64,000 nt of DNA from Shouchella shacheensis (GTDB lineage: Bacteria; Bacillota; Bacilli; Bacillales; Bacillaceae_D). Location: the NCBI RefSeq assembly GCF_001484965.1, contig NZ_LLYY01000018.1, positions 16,181 to 80,180 on the forward strand, in the 5' to 3' direction. A program made the position numbers and the translations under genes. Below are positions 1 to 9,282 of this stretch, one piece after another. The notes beneath the pieces were generated by a model, which saw nothing but the letters and a program-made list of their open reading frames with translations, made no database searches and was not told the DNA's origin. Numbering within the stretch: position 1 is the first letter of the stretch; each line of letters opens with the position of its first letter.

Positions 1-50
1 TAAGGAGTGAGGGGTTTGCTAAAAAACTGGCCACGTTGTTAAGCCAATAA
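1..50 (+). CDS. ylxQ: C-terminal end of YlxQ (L7Ae-family RNA-binding protein), partial
   Basis: Only the last fifteen codons of a gene that begins before the window are present. The frame entered at base 3 reads ...[13 protein letters not shown] and stops with TAA at 48-50. B. subtilis YlxQ, an L7Ae/L30e/Gadd45-fold RNA-binding protein, ends in a very similar GFANKL-type helix and lies immediately before infB, so both sequence and position fit. The infB ribosome-binding site follows within 5 bases, as expected inside the nusA-ylxR-ylxQ-infB operon. The fragment is too short for more to be said. Confidence 0.6.
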   Translation, partial: RSEGFAKKLATLLSQ

Positions 51-66
51 AATTGGAGGAACGTAT

Positions 67-2349
67 ATGTCAAAAGTGCGAATTCATGAATACGCAAAGG
101 CAAACAATGTTCAAAGCAAGCAGCTCATTGAAAAGCTAAAGACGATGGGTGTGGAAGTATCCAACCATATGTCAGCGGTAGAGGAAGAAACCTTGAAAAA
201 AGCCAATGCTCAAGGTCAATCGAAGCCAAACAAACAAGGTGCTCCAAATGACCGTGGAGGCCAGAAACAGACCGGCCCAAGTGTTGCTAATCGAAATCAA
301 GCTCAAGGCGGAGGCGGAAAACGAAGCCAAGGTGGGAGCAAGTCTCAAGGTAACCAAGGCGGCAATCAACGGCAGGGAAACAACCAGGGTGGAGGAAATC
401 GCAGCCAGGGCCAAGGGGGTGGCAACCGCAACCAAGGCCAGGGCGGTAGTCGCGGAGGACAAAAGCAGAACAATTTTAACCGTGGCGGTGGCAAAGGCGG
501 GCAGCAAGGTCGTCCGAACAATCGCCGCAATCAAGGTCGCGGAGGTAAGAGACGGGGTGGCGGTCAAAACAAGCCCAATCATCAACAAATGCCCCTTCCA
601 GAAAAGATTACGATCTCAGGGTCTTTAACCGTTAGTGAACTTGCAGCAAAATTGCACCGTGAAGCATCCGAGTTGATTAAAAAGCTGATGGGTCTTGGTG
701 TAATGGCAACGATCAACCAGGAACTGGATAAGGACACCATTGAGCTTCTTTGTACAGACTATGGCGTCGAAGTTGAAGAAGAAGTTCTTGTCGATGAACT
801 TGACATTGAACTATACGATCAGCCTGACAAAGAAGAAGACTTGCAGGAGCGGCCGCCTGTCGTGACAATTATGGGTCACGTCGACCACGGAAAAACAACG
901 CTTCTTGACTCCATTCGCCACACGAAAGTGACGGCAGGGGAAGCCGGCGGAATCACCCAGCATATCGGGGCCTACCAAATTGAGCAAGATAACAAGAAAA
1001 TCACGTTTCTTGATACACCAGGTCACGCGGCATTTACAACGATGCGTGCACGAGGGGCACAAGTAACCGATATTACGATTCTTGTCGTTGCAGCCGATGA
1101 CGGCGTGATGCCACAAACAAAAGAAGCGATTAGTCATGCGAAAGCAGCGGAAGTGCCAATCATTGTTGCTGTCAACAAAATGGACAAGGAAGGGGCGAAT
1201 CCTGACCGCGTCATGCAGGAGCTAACGGAATTTGAACTGGTTCCGGAGGCATGGGGTGGCGACACGATCTTCGTTAACGTTTCTGCGCTTAACGCAGAGG
1301 GCATTGACGAGCTGATCGAGATGATTCTACTCGTGGCCGAGGTGGAAGAACTAAAAGCCAATCCTGATAAGCTAGCGACAGGTACGGTTGTTGAAGCACA
1401 GCTCGACAAAGGGCGTGGTCCGGTTGCGACGCTGCTCGTACAAAGTGGGACCCTCCATGTCGGCGAAGCAGTAGTCGTCGGAAGCACCTTTGGTCGCGTG
1501 CGTGCCTTGGTGAACGATATTGGAAGACGCGTGAAGAGCGCTGGACCTTCGGCGCCTGTGGAAATTACTGGACTGAATGATGTGCCGCAAGCGGGCGATC
1601 GCTTTCAAGCTTTCAAGGATGAGAAGAAAGCCCGCCAAGTTGGAGAAGGCCTCATGGCTCGCTACCGTGAAGAGAATTTAACGGCTTCTTCGAAAGTAAG
1701 TCTTGATGACTTGTTTAATCAGATCTCCCAAGGGGATATTAAAGACATTAACGTCATCATTAAAGCGGACGTTCAAGGTTCAGTGGAAGCTATGCGTGGT
1801 TCTTTAGAAAAGATCGACGTAGAAGGCGTGAAAGTGAACATCATTCACACAGGAGCAGGGGCCATTAAGGAATCTGACATCATCCTCGCAGCGGCATCCA
1901 ACGCGATTGTGATCGGTTTTAACGTTCGCCCTGATGTTAACGCGAAGCGCACAGCGGAAGCCGAAAATGTGGACATTCGCTTGCACCGCGTGATTTATAA
2001 CGCGATTGATGAGATTGAGCAAGCCATGAAAGGTGCACTTGATCCCGAGTACCAAGAAAAAGTCATTGGTCAAGTGGAAGTACGGACGACGTTCAAAGTA
2101 TCAAAAGTCGGTACGATTGCTGGATCATACGTTACGGATGGGAAAATCACGCGTAACTCTACGGTTCGCTTGATTCGCGACGGTATCGTGATTTATGAGG
2201 GATCGCTCAATGCCCTTAAACGTTTTAAAGACGATGCCAAAGAAGTGGCAGCAGGCTATGAGTGTGGAATTACGCTTGAGAAATTTAATGACATTAAGGA
2301 AGGCGACATGATTGAAGCGTACGTGATGGAAGAAGTAGAGCGTACGTGA
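67..2349 (+). CDS. infB: Translation initiation factor IF-2
   Basis: IF-2 is the GTPase that delivers fMet-tRNA to the 30S subunit and promotes 50S joining. The 760-residue protein begins with an IF2_N helix domain (residues 1-50, KVRIHEYAK), followed by a long Gly/Gln/Asn/Arg-rich linker (about 55-175) and a second IF2_N-like domain (about 180-235). The G domain starts near residue 263 with [16 protein letters not shown] (P-loop), followed by DTPGHAAF (G3) and NKMDKEG (G4). Domains II, III and IV follow. The ATG at 67 has a GGAGGA site about 7 bases upstream. The stop codon overlaps the GTG of ylxP (GTGA), so the two are translationally coupled. The linker is unusually long and low in complexity compared with the charged linker common in bacilli, but the catalytic part is intact. 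Confidence 0.98.
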   Translation: MSKVRIHEYAKANNVQSKQLIEKLKTMGVEVSNHMSAVEEETLKKANAQGQSKPNKQGAPNDRGGQKQTGPSVANRNQAQGGGGKRSQGGSKSQGNQGGNQRQGNNQGGGNRSQGQGGGNRNQGQGGSRGGQKQNNFNRGGGKGGQQGRPNNRRNQGRGGKRRGGGQNKPNHQQMPLPEKITISGSLTVSELAAKLHREASELIKKLMGLGVMATINQELDKDTIELLCTDYGVEVEEEVLVDELDIELYDQPDKEEDLQERPPVVTIMGHVDHGKTTLLDSIRHTKVTAGEAGGITQHIGAYQIEQDNKKITFLDTPGHAAFTTMRARGAQVTDITILVVAADDGVMPQTKEAISHAKAAEVPIIVAVNKMDKEGANPDRVMQELTEFELVPEAWGGDTIFVNVSALNAEGIDELIEMILLVAEVEELKANPDKLATGTVVEAQLDKGRGPVATLLVQSGTLHVGEAVVVGSTFGRVRALVNDIGRRVKSAGPSAPVEITGLNDVPQAGDRFQAFKDEKKARQVGEGLMARYREENLTASSKVSLDDLFNQISQGDIKDINVIIKADVQGSVEAMRGSLEKIDVEGVKVNIIHTGAGAIKESDIILAAASNAIVIGFNVRPDVNAKRTAEAENVDIRLHRVIYNAIDEIEQAMKGALDPEYQEKVIGQVEVRTTFKVSKVGTIAGSYVTDGKITRNSTVRLIRDGIVIYEGSLNALKRFKDDAKEVAAGYECGITLEKFNDIKEGDMIEAYVMEEVERT

Positions 2350-2627
2350 CCGTCGGCGTTGTGTATTGTGAGCTTGTGATTTATGATGCCCAGTCACTGA
2401 AAGAGAAGCGCTCGGTCGTTAAAAGCATCACCACGAGACTCAAGCAACGGTACAACATAAGCGTCGCGGAAGTGAACCACCAAGAAGTCTGGCAGCGTTC
2501 TGGACTCGCGCTTGCCTCTATATCAAACAACAGGCAGCAGTGTGAAAAGGAACTTGCCCGTGCGCTCGCCCTCATTGATGTGACCGATGGGGCGGAGCGT
2601 ACGATCACAGACTGGGAGTGGCTCTAA
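2346..2627 (+). CDS. ylxP: YlxP, DUF503 family protein
   Basis: This is a 93-residue protein of the DUF503 family (start [24 protein letters not shown]), always found between infB and rbfA in Bacillaceae. Its biochemical role is not established; genetic context points to ribosome maturation or translation initiation. The GTG start overlaps the infB stop by four bases, and rbfA follows after 25 bases. The strongly conserved N-terminal strand and the LKEKRS motif make the family assignment firm even though the function remains open. Confidence 0.93.
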   Translation: MTVGVVYCELVIYDAQSLKEKRSVVKSITTRLKQRYNISVAEVNHQEVWQRSGLALASISNNRQQCEKELARALALIDVTDGAERTITDWEWL

Positions 2628-2652
2628 TTTTCCAGAGCAGAGGTGATTTCGA

Positions 2653-3009
2653 ATGGCCAATAATCGTGCTGTTCGTGTTGGTGAACAAATGAAGAAAGAG
2701 CTAAGCGATATTCTGATTCGTGATATTAAAGACCCGCGTGTGCGCTTTGTCACCGTTACAGGCGTAGACGTCACCGGCGATTTGCAGCAAGCGACGGCGT
2801 TTATCACGGTGCTTGGCGACGAAGGTGAACAACGCGAGACACTCAAGGGCTTGGAAAAAGCCAAAGGCTTTATTCGCTCGGAGATCGGCAAGCGCGTTCG
2901 CCTTCGCAAAACACCAGAGCTTTTCTTTGAGTTTGATGAATCCATTCAATACGGAGATCGAATTGAAACTCTTTTACGTGAAGTTAAAAAAGATGAGTCA
3001 AACGATTGA
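2653..3009 (+). CDS. rbfA: 30S ribosome-binding factor A
   Basis: RbfA is a small KH-fold protein that binds the immature 30S subunit near helix 1 of 16S rRNA and assists late maturation and cold adaptation. The 118-residue product has the family start [26 protein letters not shown] and the expected length. The ATG follows an AGAGGTGATTTCG leader with a usable ribosome-binding site. It sits between ylxP and truB as in other bacilli. A weak hairpin after the stop may reduce transcription into truB. Confidence 0.97.
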   Translation: MANNRAVRVGEQMKKELSDILIRDIKDPRVRFVTVTGVDVTGDLQQATAFITVLGDEGEQRETLKGLEKAKGFIRSEIGKRVRLRKTPELFFEFDESIQYGDRIETLLREVKKDESND

Positions 3010-3014
3010 TGAGT

Positions 3015-3048
3015 AGGATAGCGGCCTGTGCTGCTATCCTTCTTATCC
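3015..3048 (+). terminator. Weak terminator-like hairpin between rbfA and truB
   Basis: Inverted arms AGGATAGC (3015-3022) and GCTATCCT (3033-3040) enclose a 10-base loop and are followed by TCTTATCC. The U tract is interrupted, so it may act as a partial terminator or mRNA-processing hairpin inside the operon. Confidence 0.4.
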
Positions 3049-3076
3049 GTGTAACGGAGAGAGGAGAGCAACATAA

Positions 3077-4012
3077 GTGGAACCGACGGGAATTTTGCCT
3101 TTACATAAGCCGAGAGGGATGACCTCTCATGATTGTGTGAGCCGTATCAGGCGCCTATTTCAGACAAAAAAAGTAGGTCATACAGGGACGCTTGATCCCG
3201 GGGTTGACGGCGTGCTGCCAATTTGTCTCGGTCGAGCGACAAAGGTCGCAGAGTATATGAGCGGTTTTGCTAAAACCTATGTCGGAGAAGTGACACTCGG
3301 CTTCTCCACCACCACGGAAGACGAAGGGGGAGAGGTGGTGCGGCGTCAACGAGTAGAGCAGCCGCCTTCAGAAGAAGAGCTTACAGCGCTCTTTCAACGT
3401 TTTCTCGGTCCACAGACCCAGATTCCACCTCATTATTCAGCCGTTAAAGTGAACGGCAAACGATTGTATGAGTACGCACGAGCCGGTATTGACGTGGAAC
3501 GTCCGGAGCGAGAGATTACGATTTATCAGCTGGAACTCCTGGGCTCTAACCAGGCACCCGTTGATGGGACGTATTCGTTTTCCTTTAGGGTCAGTTGCAG
3601 CAAGGGTACCTACATCCGTACGCTCGCCGTTGATTTAGGGGCAGCCCTCGGCTATCCAGCTCACATGTCCCAGCTAACCCGTGTTGCATCTGGACCTTTT
3701 ACAGAGAAAGAAACCGTTACCTTTGAGGAATTGGAGGAGTTGGAGGAGGCTCATACAAGGGTTCAGTTTCTTCAGCCTTTAGAAAAGGCGCTTGGGGATT
3801 TGCCTGCACACACTGTAGATCCAGCGCTGGAAGTGAGAATTCGTAACGGTGCAGTCCTTGAGAGTGGGTCAGGCTTTAGCGAAAAGCGGTTTCTGTTCTA
3901 TAATGAAAAAGGAGAGTGCTTGGCGATGTATCATGAGCACCCAACAAAGTCGGGACTTATCAAACCAGAAAAGCTTTTTTGTCAGGCAGCAAGCCAGGAG
4001 GGACGATCGTGA
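3077..4012 (+). CDS. truB: tRNA pseudouridine(55) synthase
   Basis: TruB isomerises U55 in the T-arm of tRNAs. The 311-residue protein carries the catalytic motif GHTGTLDPGVDGVLP with the nucleophilic aspartate at residue 40, and the conserved SCSKGTYIRTLA segment further on. The start is GTG, preceded by GAGAGGAGAGC. The last codons overlap the GTG start of ribC as GTGA, and truB-ribC is the normal order. The C-terminal part (residues about 240-311) is the PUA-like region of the TruB I family. Confidence 0.96.
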   Translation: MEPTGILPLHKPRGMTSHDCVSRIRRLFQTKKVGHTGTLDPGVDGVLPICLGRATKVAEYMSGFAKTYVGEVTLGFSTTTEDEGGEVVRRQRVEQPPSEEELTALFQRFLGPQTQIPPHYSAVKVNGKRLYEYARAGIDVERPEREITIYQLELLGSNQAPVDGTYSFSFRVSCSKGTYIRTLAVDLGAALGYPAHMSQLTRVASGPFTEKETVTFEELEELEEAHTRVQFLQPLEKALGDLPAHTVDPALEVRIRNGAVLESGSGFSEKRFLFYNEKGECLAMYHEHPTKSGLIKPEKLFCQAASQEGRS

Positions 4013-4953
4013 AGATTATTCATCTAGATGTCGATACAGTCAAACAAGTAGAAAACGCACCTGAAAGCGTCATGGCTCTTGGCTATTTTGATGGAGTGCA
4101 TAAAGGTCATCGTACAGTGATTGAGACAGCGAAGAACATCGCCTCGGAATGTGGCCTTCAATCGGCCGTCATGACGTTTCATCCCCATCCAAAAGAAGTT
4201 CTCGCAAACCCCAAGGAGCCCATGCGTTACTTAACGCCGATGCAGGAAAAAGAAGCGCGGATTCGGGAGCTTGACGTGGACGTACTTTATGAAATTCATT
4301 TTACCAGAGGCTTTTCTCACTTAACGCCACAGCAGTTCGTCGACCAATTTATTGTTGGCCTTTCGGTTCTCCACGTCGTTGCAGGCTTTGATTTTACATA
4401 CGGTGTCAAAGGGGAAGGCGATATGGAACGTTTGTCCGAATATGCGAAAGGTCGCTTCATGCAGACAACAGTGGAAAAAGTGACCAAAGCGGATGACAAG
4501 ATTTCATCCACACGCATTCGCCACCTTCTGACTGAAGGGGACGTAGGGAAAATTGAGGAGTTGCTAGGAACACCATATTCGATACGTGGGACGGTGGCGC
4601 ATGGCGACAAGCGTGGCCGTCAGATTGGATTTCCAACAGCGAATGTTCAGTTGGATGATCGGTACATGATCCCCCGCGTCGGCGTCTACGTAGCGACGCT
4701 GGAATACGGGGGCGTTCTCTATCAGGGCATGGCCAATGTCGGCTTCAAGCCCACCTTTGTGGAAACGGCTCCTGAGCCTTCGATTGAAGTGAATATCTTT
4801 GATTTTGATCAGCAGATCTATGATCAGCAGGTGAAGGTGACGTTCCTTCAGCGCATCCGCTCTGAACAGAAGTTTAATGGCATTGAAGAGATTAAGGCAC
4901 AGCTTGGAGAAGATCAAAGGCAAGCCAAGGCATTTTTTCTAAAACGCTCGTGA
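4009..4953 (+). CDS. ribC: Bifunctional riboflavin kinase / FMN adenylyltransferase
   Basis: The enzyme converts riboflavin to FMN and then FAD. The N-terminal adenylyltransferase domain has GYFDGVHKGHRTVI (residues 25-38, HxGH nucleotidyltransferase signature) and SSTRIR. The C-terminal flavokinase domain has GTVAHGDKRGRQIGFPTANV with the GFPTAN signature. I choose the GTG at 4009, which gives 314 residues, matches the family N-terminus (MKIIHL) and has GGAGGG 6 bases upstream. A longer reading from 3979 would have to start inside truB. The symbol ribC is the Bacillus name for ribF. Confidence 0.96.
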   Translation: MKIIHLDVDTVKQVENAPESVMALGYFDGVHKGHRTVIETAKNIASECGLQSAVMTFHPHPKEVLANPKEPMRYLTPMQEKEARIRELDVDVLYEIHFTRGFSHLTPQQFVDQFIVGLSVLHVVAGFDFTYGVKGEGDMERLSEYAKGRFMQTTVEKVTKADDKISSTRIRHLLTEGDVGKIEELLGTPYSIRGTVAHGDKRGRQIGFPTANVQLDDRYMIPRVGVYVATLEYGGVLYQGMANVGFKPTFVETAPEPSIEVNIFDFDQQIYDQQVKVTFLQRIRSEQKFNGIEEIKAQLGEDQRQAKAFFLKRS

Positions 4954-4970
4954 AGGGAACTCTTTCGTAC

Positions 4971-4999
4971 TTGCATTCTCTTGTAAAGACCTGTATAGT
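4971..4999 (+). promoter_or_regulatory. Sigma-A promoter of rpsO
   Basis: TTGCAT (4971-4976) and TATAGT (4994-4999) are separated by exactly 17 bases. Transcription would start near 5006, giving an rpsO leader of about 100 nt, long enough for the kind of S15 autoregulatory structure known in Firmicutes; no specific motif was assigned. Confidence 0.75.
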
Positions 5000-5107
5000 G
5001 TACAGGGTAACAGATCGCATGGTTTCTGTTGTTCATCCGTCTCTTGGCATAGCGCCTCACCGACGCTTGCTAGGAAACTGGATTTATAGGAAAAGGAGGT
5101 GGCTCGG

Positions 5108-5377
5108 ATGGCATTAACACAAGAGCGTAAAAATGAGCTCATTACTGAGTTTAAAACGCATGACACGGACACTGGTTCTCCAGAAGTTCAAGTGGCTATC
5201 CTTACAGAGCAAATCAACACGTTGAACAATCATTTGCGTACGCATAAGAAGGATCACCACTCACGTCGTGGCCTTTTGAAAATGGTTGGACAGCGACGTA
5301 ACTTGCTAACGTTTTTGCGTAAAAAAGATGTAGCGCGTTACCGTGACCTAGTTGATAAGCTCGGCTTACGCCGATAA
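5108..5377 (+). CDS. rpsO: 30S ribosomal protein S15
   Basis: S15 is a primary 16S rRNA-binding protein of the platform. The 89-residue product ([19 protein letters not shown]...) has the standard length and the four-helix sequence, with the conserved [19 protein letters not shown] segment. The ATG at 5108 follows an ideal AAAAGGAGGT at 5091-5100; an in-frame GTG at 5099 lies on that Shine-Dalgarno site and is not the start. It has its own promoter and a strong terminator, and is followed by pnp as in many bacteria. Confidence 0.98.
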   Translation: MALTQERKNELITEFKTHDTDTGSPEVQVAILTEQINTLNNHLRTHKKDHHSRRGLLKMVGQRRNLLTFLRKKDVARYRDLVDKLGLRR

Positions 5378-5384
5378 ACGTCTG

Positions 5385-5412
5385 AAAGCGGGAGTTTCTC
5401 CCGCTTTTTTCT
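5385..5412 (+). terminator. Intrinsic terminator of rpsO
   Basis: AAAGCGGGAG and CTCCCGCTTT form a 10-bp stem with a short TTT loop, followed by a T run. Confidence 0.95.
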
Positions 5413-5470
5413 GCATGTGATGAAAGATAAGCATAAAGCGGGGACGGATTAGTGCCATCATTGAACCGGT

Positions 5471-5537
5471 TAAGGCGGGGAGAAGGACGGGGTTGCATGG
5501 GCAGTCCTTCTATTGGACAACCCGCCTCCGCTTTTCT
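5471..5537 (+). repeat. Palindromic intergenic repeat, copy R1 (short variant)
   Basis: This short member of the family has outer arms GGCGGG (5474-5479) and CCCGCC (5521-5526) and inner arms AGAAGGAC (5481-5488) and GTCCTTCT (5504-5511). It ends in the family tail CTCCGCTTTTCT. It is the first of three consecutive copies behind the rpsO terminator. Confidence 0.7.
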
Positions 5538-5541
5538 TGAT

Positions 5542-5660
5542 CTAGCTGCGCCGCCCACTCGCTCGAGGTTTCTTCACGCCGCCAGTTCAAGTCAGGATCG
5601 GACTTGATCTGCCGTCGCTCCAGAACTTGTCGCTCGTGAGCAGGGCGCCTCCGCTTTTCT
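5542..5660 (+). repeat. Palindromic intergenic repeat, copy R2 (type B)
   Basis: Type B copy: outer arms CGCCC and GGGCG, a CTCGAGGTTTCTTC segment facing CCAGAACTTGTCG, and a central hairpin TCAAGTC/GACTTGA. The tail is CGCCTCCGCTTTTCT. It is nearly identical to copy R6 over its whole length. Confidence 0.85.
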
Positions 5661-5664
5661 TGTT

Positions 5665-5782
5665 CCAGCTGCGGCGGGTAGAAGCTCGAGATTTTTCACT
5701 CTAACAACGAAATCGAAAATCGGGATTTCTTTTGTTAGACCTCCAAAATTCTCGCTTCTGAGCAACCCGCCTCCGCTTTTCT
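5665..5782 (+). repeat. Palindromic intergenic repeat, copy R3 (type A)
   Basis: Type A copy: GGCGGGT-AGAAGC-TCGAGATTTTT on the left and AAAATTCTCG-CTTCT-gagca-ACCCGCC on the right, with central arms CTAACAA/TTGTTAG and GAAATC/GGATTTC. It adjoins R2 and runs up to the pnp upstream region. Confidence 0.88.
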
Positions 5783-5864
5783 GGGTATTAACTCTTTTAA
5801 ACTTGTTCTGATTCGGTCATAATAAGGAAGAGGAATTTTAGATGTACGAGAGGAGTACACACGA

Positions 5865-7982
5865 ATGAGTCAAGAACAACATGTGTTTTCCATTGATTGG
5901 GCGGGCCGTGAGTTAACGGTTGAGGTCGGTCAGTTGGCAAAACAAGCAAATGGAGCGGTTCTCGTACGTTACGGGGATACTGCGGTATTGTCGACAGCGA
6001 CCGCTTCAAAAGAACCGAAGGACCTTCCTTTTTTTCCGTTAACTGTAAACTATGAAGAGAGGCTTTATGCCGCTGGGAAAATTCCAGGCGGGTTTATTAA
6101 ACGAGAAGGACGTCCAAGCGAGACGGCAATTTTAACAAGTCGTCTGATCGATCGTCCTATTCGCCCACTCTTTCCGGACGGGTTCCGTAATGATGTTCAA
6201 GTCATTAGCATTGTTATGAGTTCTGATCAAAACGCTTCCTCTGAAATGGCAGCAATGATTGGGTCTTCTCTTGCGTTAAGCGTCTCGGATATCCCTTTTG
6301 CCGGCCCCATTGCTGGGGTAACGGTTGGTCGGATTGACGGGTCTTTTGTGATCAACCCGACGCCTACCGAACTAGCAGAAAGCGATATCGACCTTGTGGT
6401 GGCGGGGACGAAGGAAGCGATCAACATGGTAGAAGCAGGTGCAAATGAAGTCCCTGAAGAAACCATGCTTGAAGGCATTATGTTCGGTCATGAGGAAATT
6501 CAGCGCCTGATTGAATTTCAAGAGAAGGTTGTTGCTGCGTGTGGCAAAGAAAAGCGTGAAGTGACACTTAAAACAACCGATGCTGATCTGGAAACACGTC
6601 TGCGTGATTCCGCTGAAGCAAGCATCAAAGAGGCTGTACGCATTGTTGAAAAGCATGCACGTCAAGAAGCGATTGATGCCGTAACAGCTGAGCAAGTGGC
6701 CGTGTATGAAGAGGATGAATCGGTCGATATTAGTGAGGTTCAAGACATTTTAAAAATGTTTGTAAAAGAAGAGGTTCGTCGCTTAATTACGGTTGAGAAA
6801 GTGCGTCCAGATGGACGAGGTGTAGATGAAATTCGTTCGCTCTCTTCGCAAGTGGACATGCTCCCGCGTACGCATGGTTCCGGGCTCTTTACGCGCGGCC
6901 AAACGCAGGCACTTAGCATTTGTACTCTTGGTGCCCTTGGAGACGTTCAGATTCTGGACGGGCTTGGCATTGAAGAATCGAAGCGCTTTATGCATCATTA
7001 CAACTTCCCGCAATTCAGTGTGGGTGAAACAGGGCCGATTCGTGCGCCTGGTCGCCGCGAAATTGGGCACGGTGCGCTTGGTGAAAGAGCGCTTGAGAAA
7101 GTGATCCCAAGTGAAACTGAGTTTCCGTATACCATCCGTCTCGTATCGGAAGTCCTTGAATCGAATGGTTCCACTTCACAGGCGAGCATCTGTGCGAGCA
7201 CGCTAGCGATGATGGATGCAGGTGTGCCAATCAAAGCGCCGGTAGCCGGAATTGCGATGGGGCTGGTGAAGCAGGACGAACATATGGCGGTTCTCACTGA
7301 CATTCAAGGCATGGAAGATGCGCTTGGCGATATGGACTTTAAAGTAGCGGGTACGAAACAAGGGGTTACTGCCTTGCAAATGGATATCAAAATCTCTGGT
7401 ATCAACCGCGAAGTGCTTAAAGAGGCACTTGAGCAAGCGAAACGTGGGCGTATGATCATCTTGGAAAATATGATGGAAGCGATTGGACAACCACGTTCTG
7501 AGCTTTCGGATTATGCACCAAAGATCCTGACAATGTCCATTAACCCAGACAAAATTCGCGATGTCATTGGACCGAGCGGAAAAGTGATCAACAAGATTAT
7601 TGAAGACACGGGCGTTAAAATCGATATTGAGCAAGACGGGACGGTCTACATTTCATCGCTCGACGCCAGCATGAATCGCACAGCGAGGAAAATCATTGAA
7701 GACCTCGTTCGTGAGGTAGAAGTGGGTGAAACCTACGTCGGTAAAGTGAAGCGAATCGAGAAATTCGGGGCGTTTGTAGAACTATTCAAAGGCAAGGACG
7801 GGCTTGTTCATATTTCCCAAATTGCCGAAGAACGCATCAACAAAGTGGACGATTTGTTTAAAATTGGTGACGAGATGAAAGTACGTGTCACAGAAATTGA
7901 TAATCAAGGACGGGTGAACCTTTCTCGCAAAGTGATTTTGAAAGAAGAACGCGAGGCGAAAGAAGAATCCGCTCAACAGTAA
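5865..7982 (+). CDS. pnp: Polyribonucleotide nucleotidyltransferase (PNPase)
   Basis: PNPase is the phosphorolytic 3'-5' exoribonuclease, forming a homotrimer and part of the RNA degradation network with RNase Y and helicases. The 705-residue protein has two RNase PH domains (about 10-230 and 310-540), with the active-site regions around [14 protein letters not shown] and [15 protein letters not shown] domain follows ([16 protein letters not shown], about 565-580), then an S1 domain ([16 protein letters not shown]) near the end. The ATG follows GAGAGGAGTAC. A terminator and a palindromic repeat follow the gene. Confidence 0.98.
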   Translation: MSQEQHVFSIDWAGRELTVEVGQLAKQANGAVLVRYGDTAVLSTATASKEPKDLPFFPLTVNYEERLYAAGKIPGGFIKREGRPSETAILTSRLIDRPIRPLFPDGFRNDVQVISIVMSSDQNASSEMAAMIGSSLALSVSDIPFAGPIAGVTVGRIDGSFVINPTPTELAESDIDLVVAGTKEAINMVEAGANEVPEETMLEGIMFGHEEIQRLIEFQEKVVAACGKEKREVTLKTTDADLETRLRDSAEASIKEAVRIVEKHARQEAIDAVTAEQVAVYEEDESVDISEVQDILKMFVKEEVRRLITVEKVRPDGRGVDEIRSLSSQVDMLPRTHGSGLFTRGQTQALSICTLGALGDVQILDGLGIEESKRFMHHYNFPQFSVGETGPIRAPGRREIGHGALGERALEKVIPSETEFPYTIRLVSEVLESNGSTSQASICASTLAMMDAGVPIKAPVAGIAMGLVKQDEHMAVLTDIQGMEDALGDMDFKVAGTKQGVTALQMDIKISGINREVLKEALEQAKRGRMIILENMMEAIGQPRSELSDYAPKILTMSINPDKIRDVIGPSGKVINKIIEDTGVKIDIEQDGTVYISSLDASMNRTARKIIEDLVREVEVGETYVGKVKRIEKFGAFVELFKGKDGLVHISQIAEERINKVDDLFKIGDEMKVRVTEIDNQGRVNLSRKVILKEEREAKEESAQQ

Positions 7983-7985
7983 GGA

Positions 7986-8013
7986 AGGCTGGGATGAACC
8001 AGTCTTTTTTTTG
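7986..8013 (+). terminator. Intrinsic terminator of pnp
   Basis: GGCTGG (7988-7993) pairs with CCAGTC (8000-8005) with one G-T pair and is followed by eight T residues. Confidence 0.85.
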
Positions 8014-8014
8014 T

Positions 8015-8136
8015 CTAGCTCCGACGGATAGAAGCGTCGAGATTTTTCAGTTCTGACAACGAAATGTAAGGTCGGGTTTCTTTTGTCAGGCCTTCCAAAA
8101 TCGTCGCTTTTGTATGAGCCGACTGCGCGTTTCTCT
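8015..8136 (+). repeat. Palindromic intergenic repeat, copy R4 (type A, diverged)
   Basis: It begins CTAGCTCCGACGG and ends CGACTGCGCGTTTCTCT. The inner arms CTGACAA and TTTGTCAG and the AAGCGTCGAGATTTT/AAAATCGTCGCTT pair are kept, while the outermost arms have decayed. It starts two bases after the pnp terminator. The remaining bases up to 8280 hold no recognisable gene or clear promoter. Confidence 0.8.
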
Positions 8137-8280
8137 GGTTCAAGAGTGGGGGATCACGCTTAGCTAAGTTTGCTTGGTTTTTCCACTACTGAGGCAAGAA
8201 AAGCTCTGTTCGTATGTCTAGTTTGTCCTTTCTCTGCATAGGGTGGTGGTAGATACCTTATGATGTGAGGAGGGAACGGT

Positions 8281-9282
8281 TTGAAAAGAAGCTGGATTCA
8301 TGTGTTTCTCTGCTGTCTGGTAGTTGTGCTAGCCTTCGGTGCCATCCAAAATCCATTCTCTCTTCAGTACATAGAAATGTTGAAGCACGATGAAAGCAAG
8401 GCGGTGAGCAGAACCGATGACTCTTTGCTTAAAGAAATAGAAGAGCATGCAAAGGCTGTTGATGTTCCAGCTGTTGATGCACGAGTAGATCCAGTTTGGA
8501 AGGCGATTCCCGGGTATAGCGGCTTGGAAATCAACGTAGAGAAGTCGTATGATAAGATGAGGGAGCTCGGTTCCTTTGACCAAACAAAGCTTGTTTTCGA
8601 GGAGGCAAGACCGAATGTTCATCTGGAAGATTTGTCCCCTTCTCCGATTTACAAAGGAAACGAGCAGAAACCAATGGTTTCTCTTCTGATCAACGTCGCT
8701 TGGGGCGATGAGTATTTGCCGGAAATGCTTAAAGTGCTTCAAGCTCATGAAGTGAGAGCCACGTTCTTCCTTGATGGCTCATGGGTAAAGAACACCCCGC
8801 AGTTAGCGCGAATGATTAAAGAGGAGGGCCATGAAATTGGCAACCACGCTTACTCTCATCCAAACATGGAGAACCTAAGCAGAGAAGAGATTGATGAGGA
8901 ATTGATTCAAACGAATGATGTCATTCGGGCTACTCTCGATGTTACTCCTAAGTGGTTTGCGCCTCCGAGCGGTGCGTTTAATGATGCGGTTGTTGAACAA
9001 GCGGACGTACTTGGGATGGGCACGATTCTATGGTCAGTTGATACAATTGATTGGAAAAAGCCGGAGCCTTCTGTTATGGTGGAGCGTGTGTTAAATCATG
9101 TCCACGCGGGAGCCATGATATTGATGCACCCCACGGAATCTGCTTCAAGGGGGCTGGAGCAAATGATTACCGGCGTCCAGAAGCAAGGATTTCAGCTCGG
9201 GACGGTTTCTGAGTTGATGGATGAGACACGCATGACGAGTAGGGTCGTAGATGACAACAATGGGGGTACAGATCGTGATTAA
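8281..9282 (+). CDS. ylxY: YlxY, polysaccharide deacetylase-family sporulation protein
   Basis: The 333-residue protein starts with an uncleaved-anchor-like hydrophobic segment (residues 5-23, WIHVFLCCLVVVLAFGA), indicating attachment outside the membrane. The NodB-like domain occupies about 130-310 and retains the metal-binding GNHAYSHP motif, RATFFLDG and the ILMHPT strand. The usual TFDDG catalytic aspartate motif is replaced by INVAWGDE, a change I recall as typical of the YlxY branch, so true deacetylase activity is uncertain. The start is TTG behind GAGGAGGGA. It overlaps mlpA by eight bases. The position between pnp and mlpA matches B. subtilis ylxY. Confidence 0.9.
   Translation: MKRSWIHVFLCCLVVVLAFGAIQNPFSLQYIEMLKHDESKAVSRTDDSLLKEIEEHAKAVDVPAVDARVDPVWKAIPGYSGLEINVEKSYDKMRELGSFDQTKLVFEEARPNVHLEDLSPSPIYKGNEQKPMVSLLINVAWGDEYLPEMLKVLQAHEVRATFFLDGSWVKNTPQLARMIKEEGHEIGNHAYSHPNMENLSREEIDEELIQTNDVIRATLDVTPKWFAPPSGAFNDAVVEQADVLGMGTILWSVDTIDWKKPEPSVMVERVLNHVHAGAMILMHPTESASRGLEQMITGVQKQGFQLGTVSELMDETRMTSRVVDDNNGGTDRD

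Noticed and set aside
172..588. Long minus-strand reading frame opposite the infB linker
   Set aside because: It mirrors the biased Gly/Gln-rich codons of infB, lacks a ribosome-binding site and has a composition typical of an antisense shadow.
5865..7982. Other plus-strand frames inside pnp, such as 6826-7104
   Set aside because: They are out-of-frame readings of the well-conserved PNPase gene.
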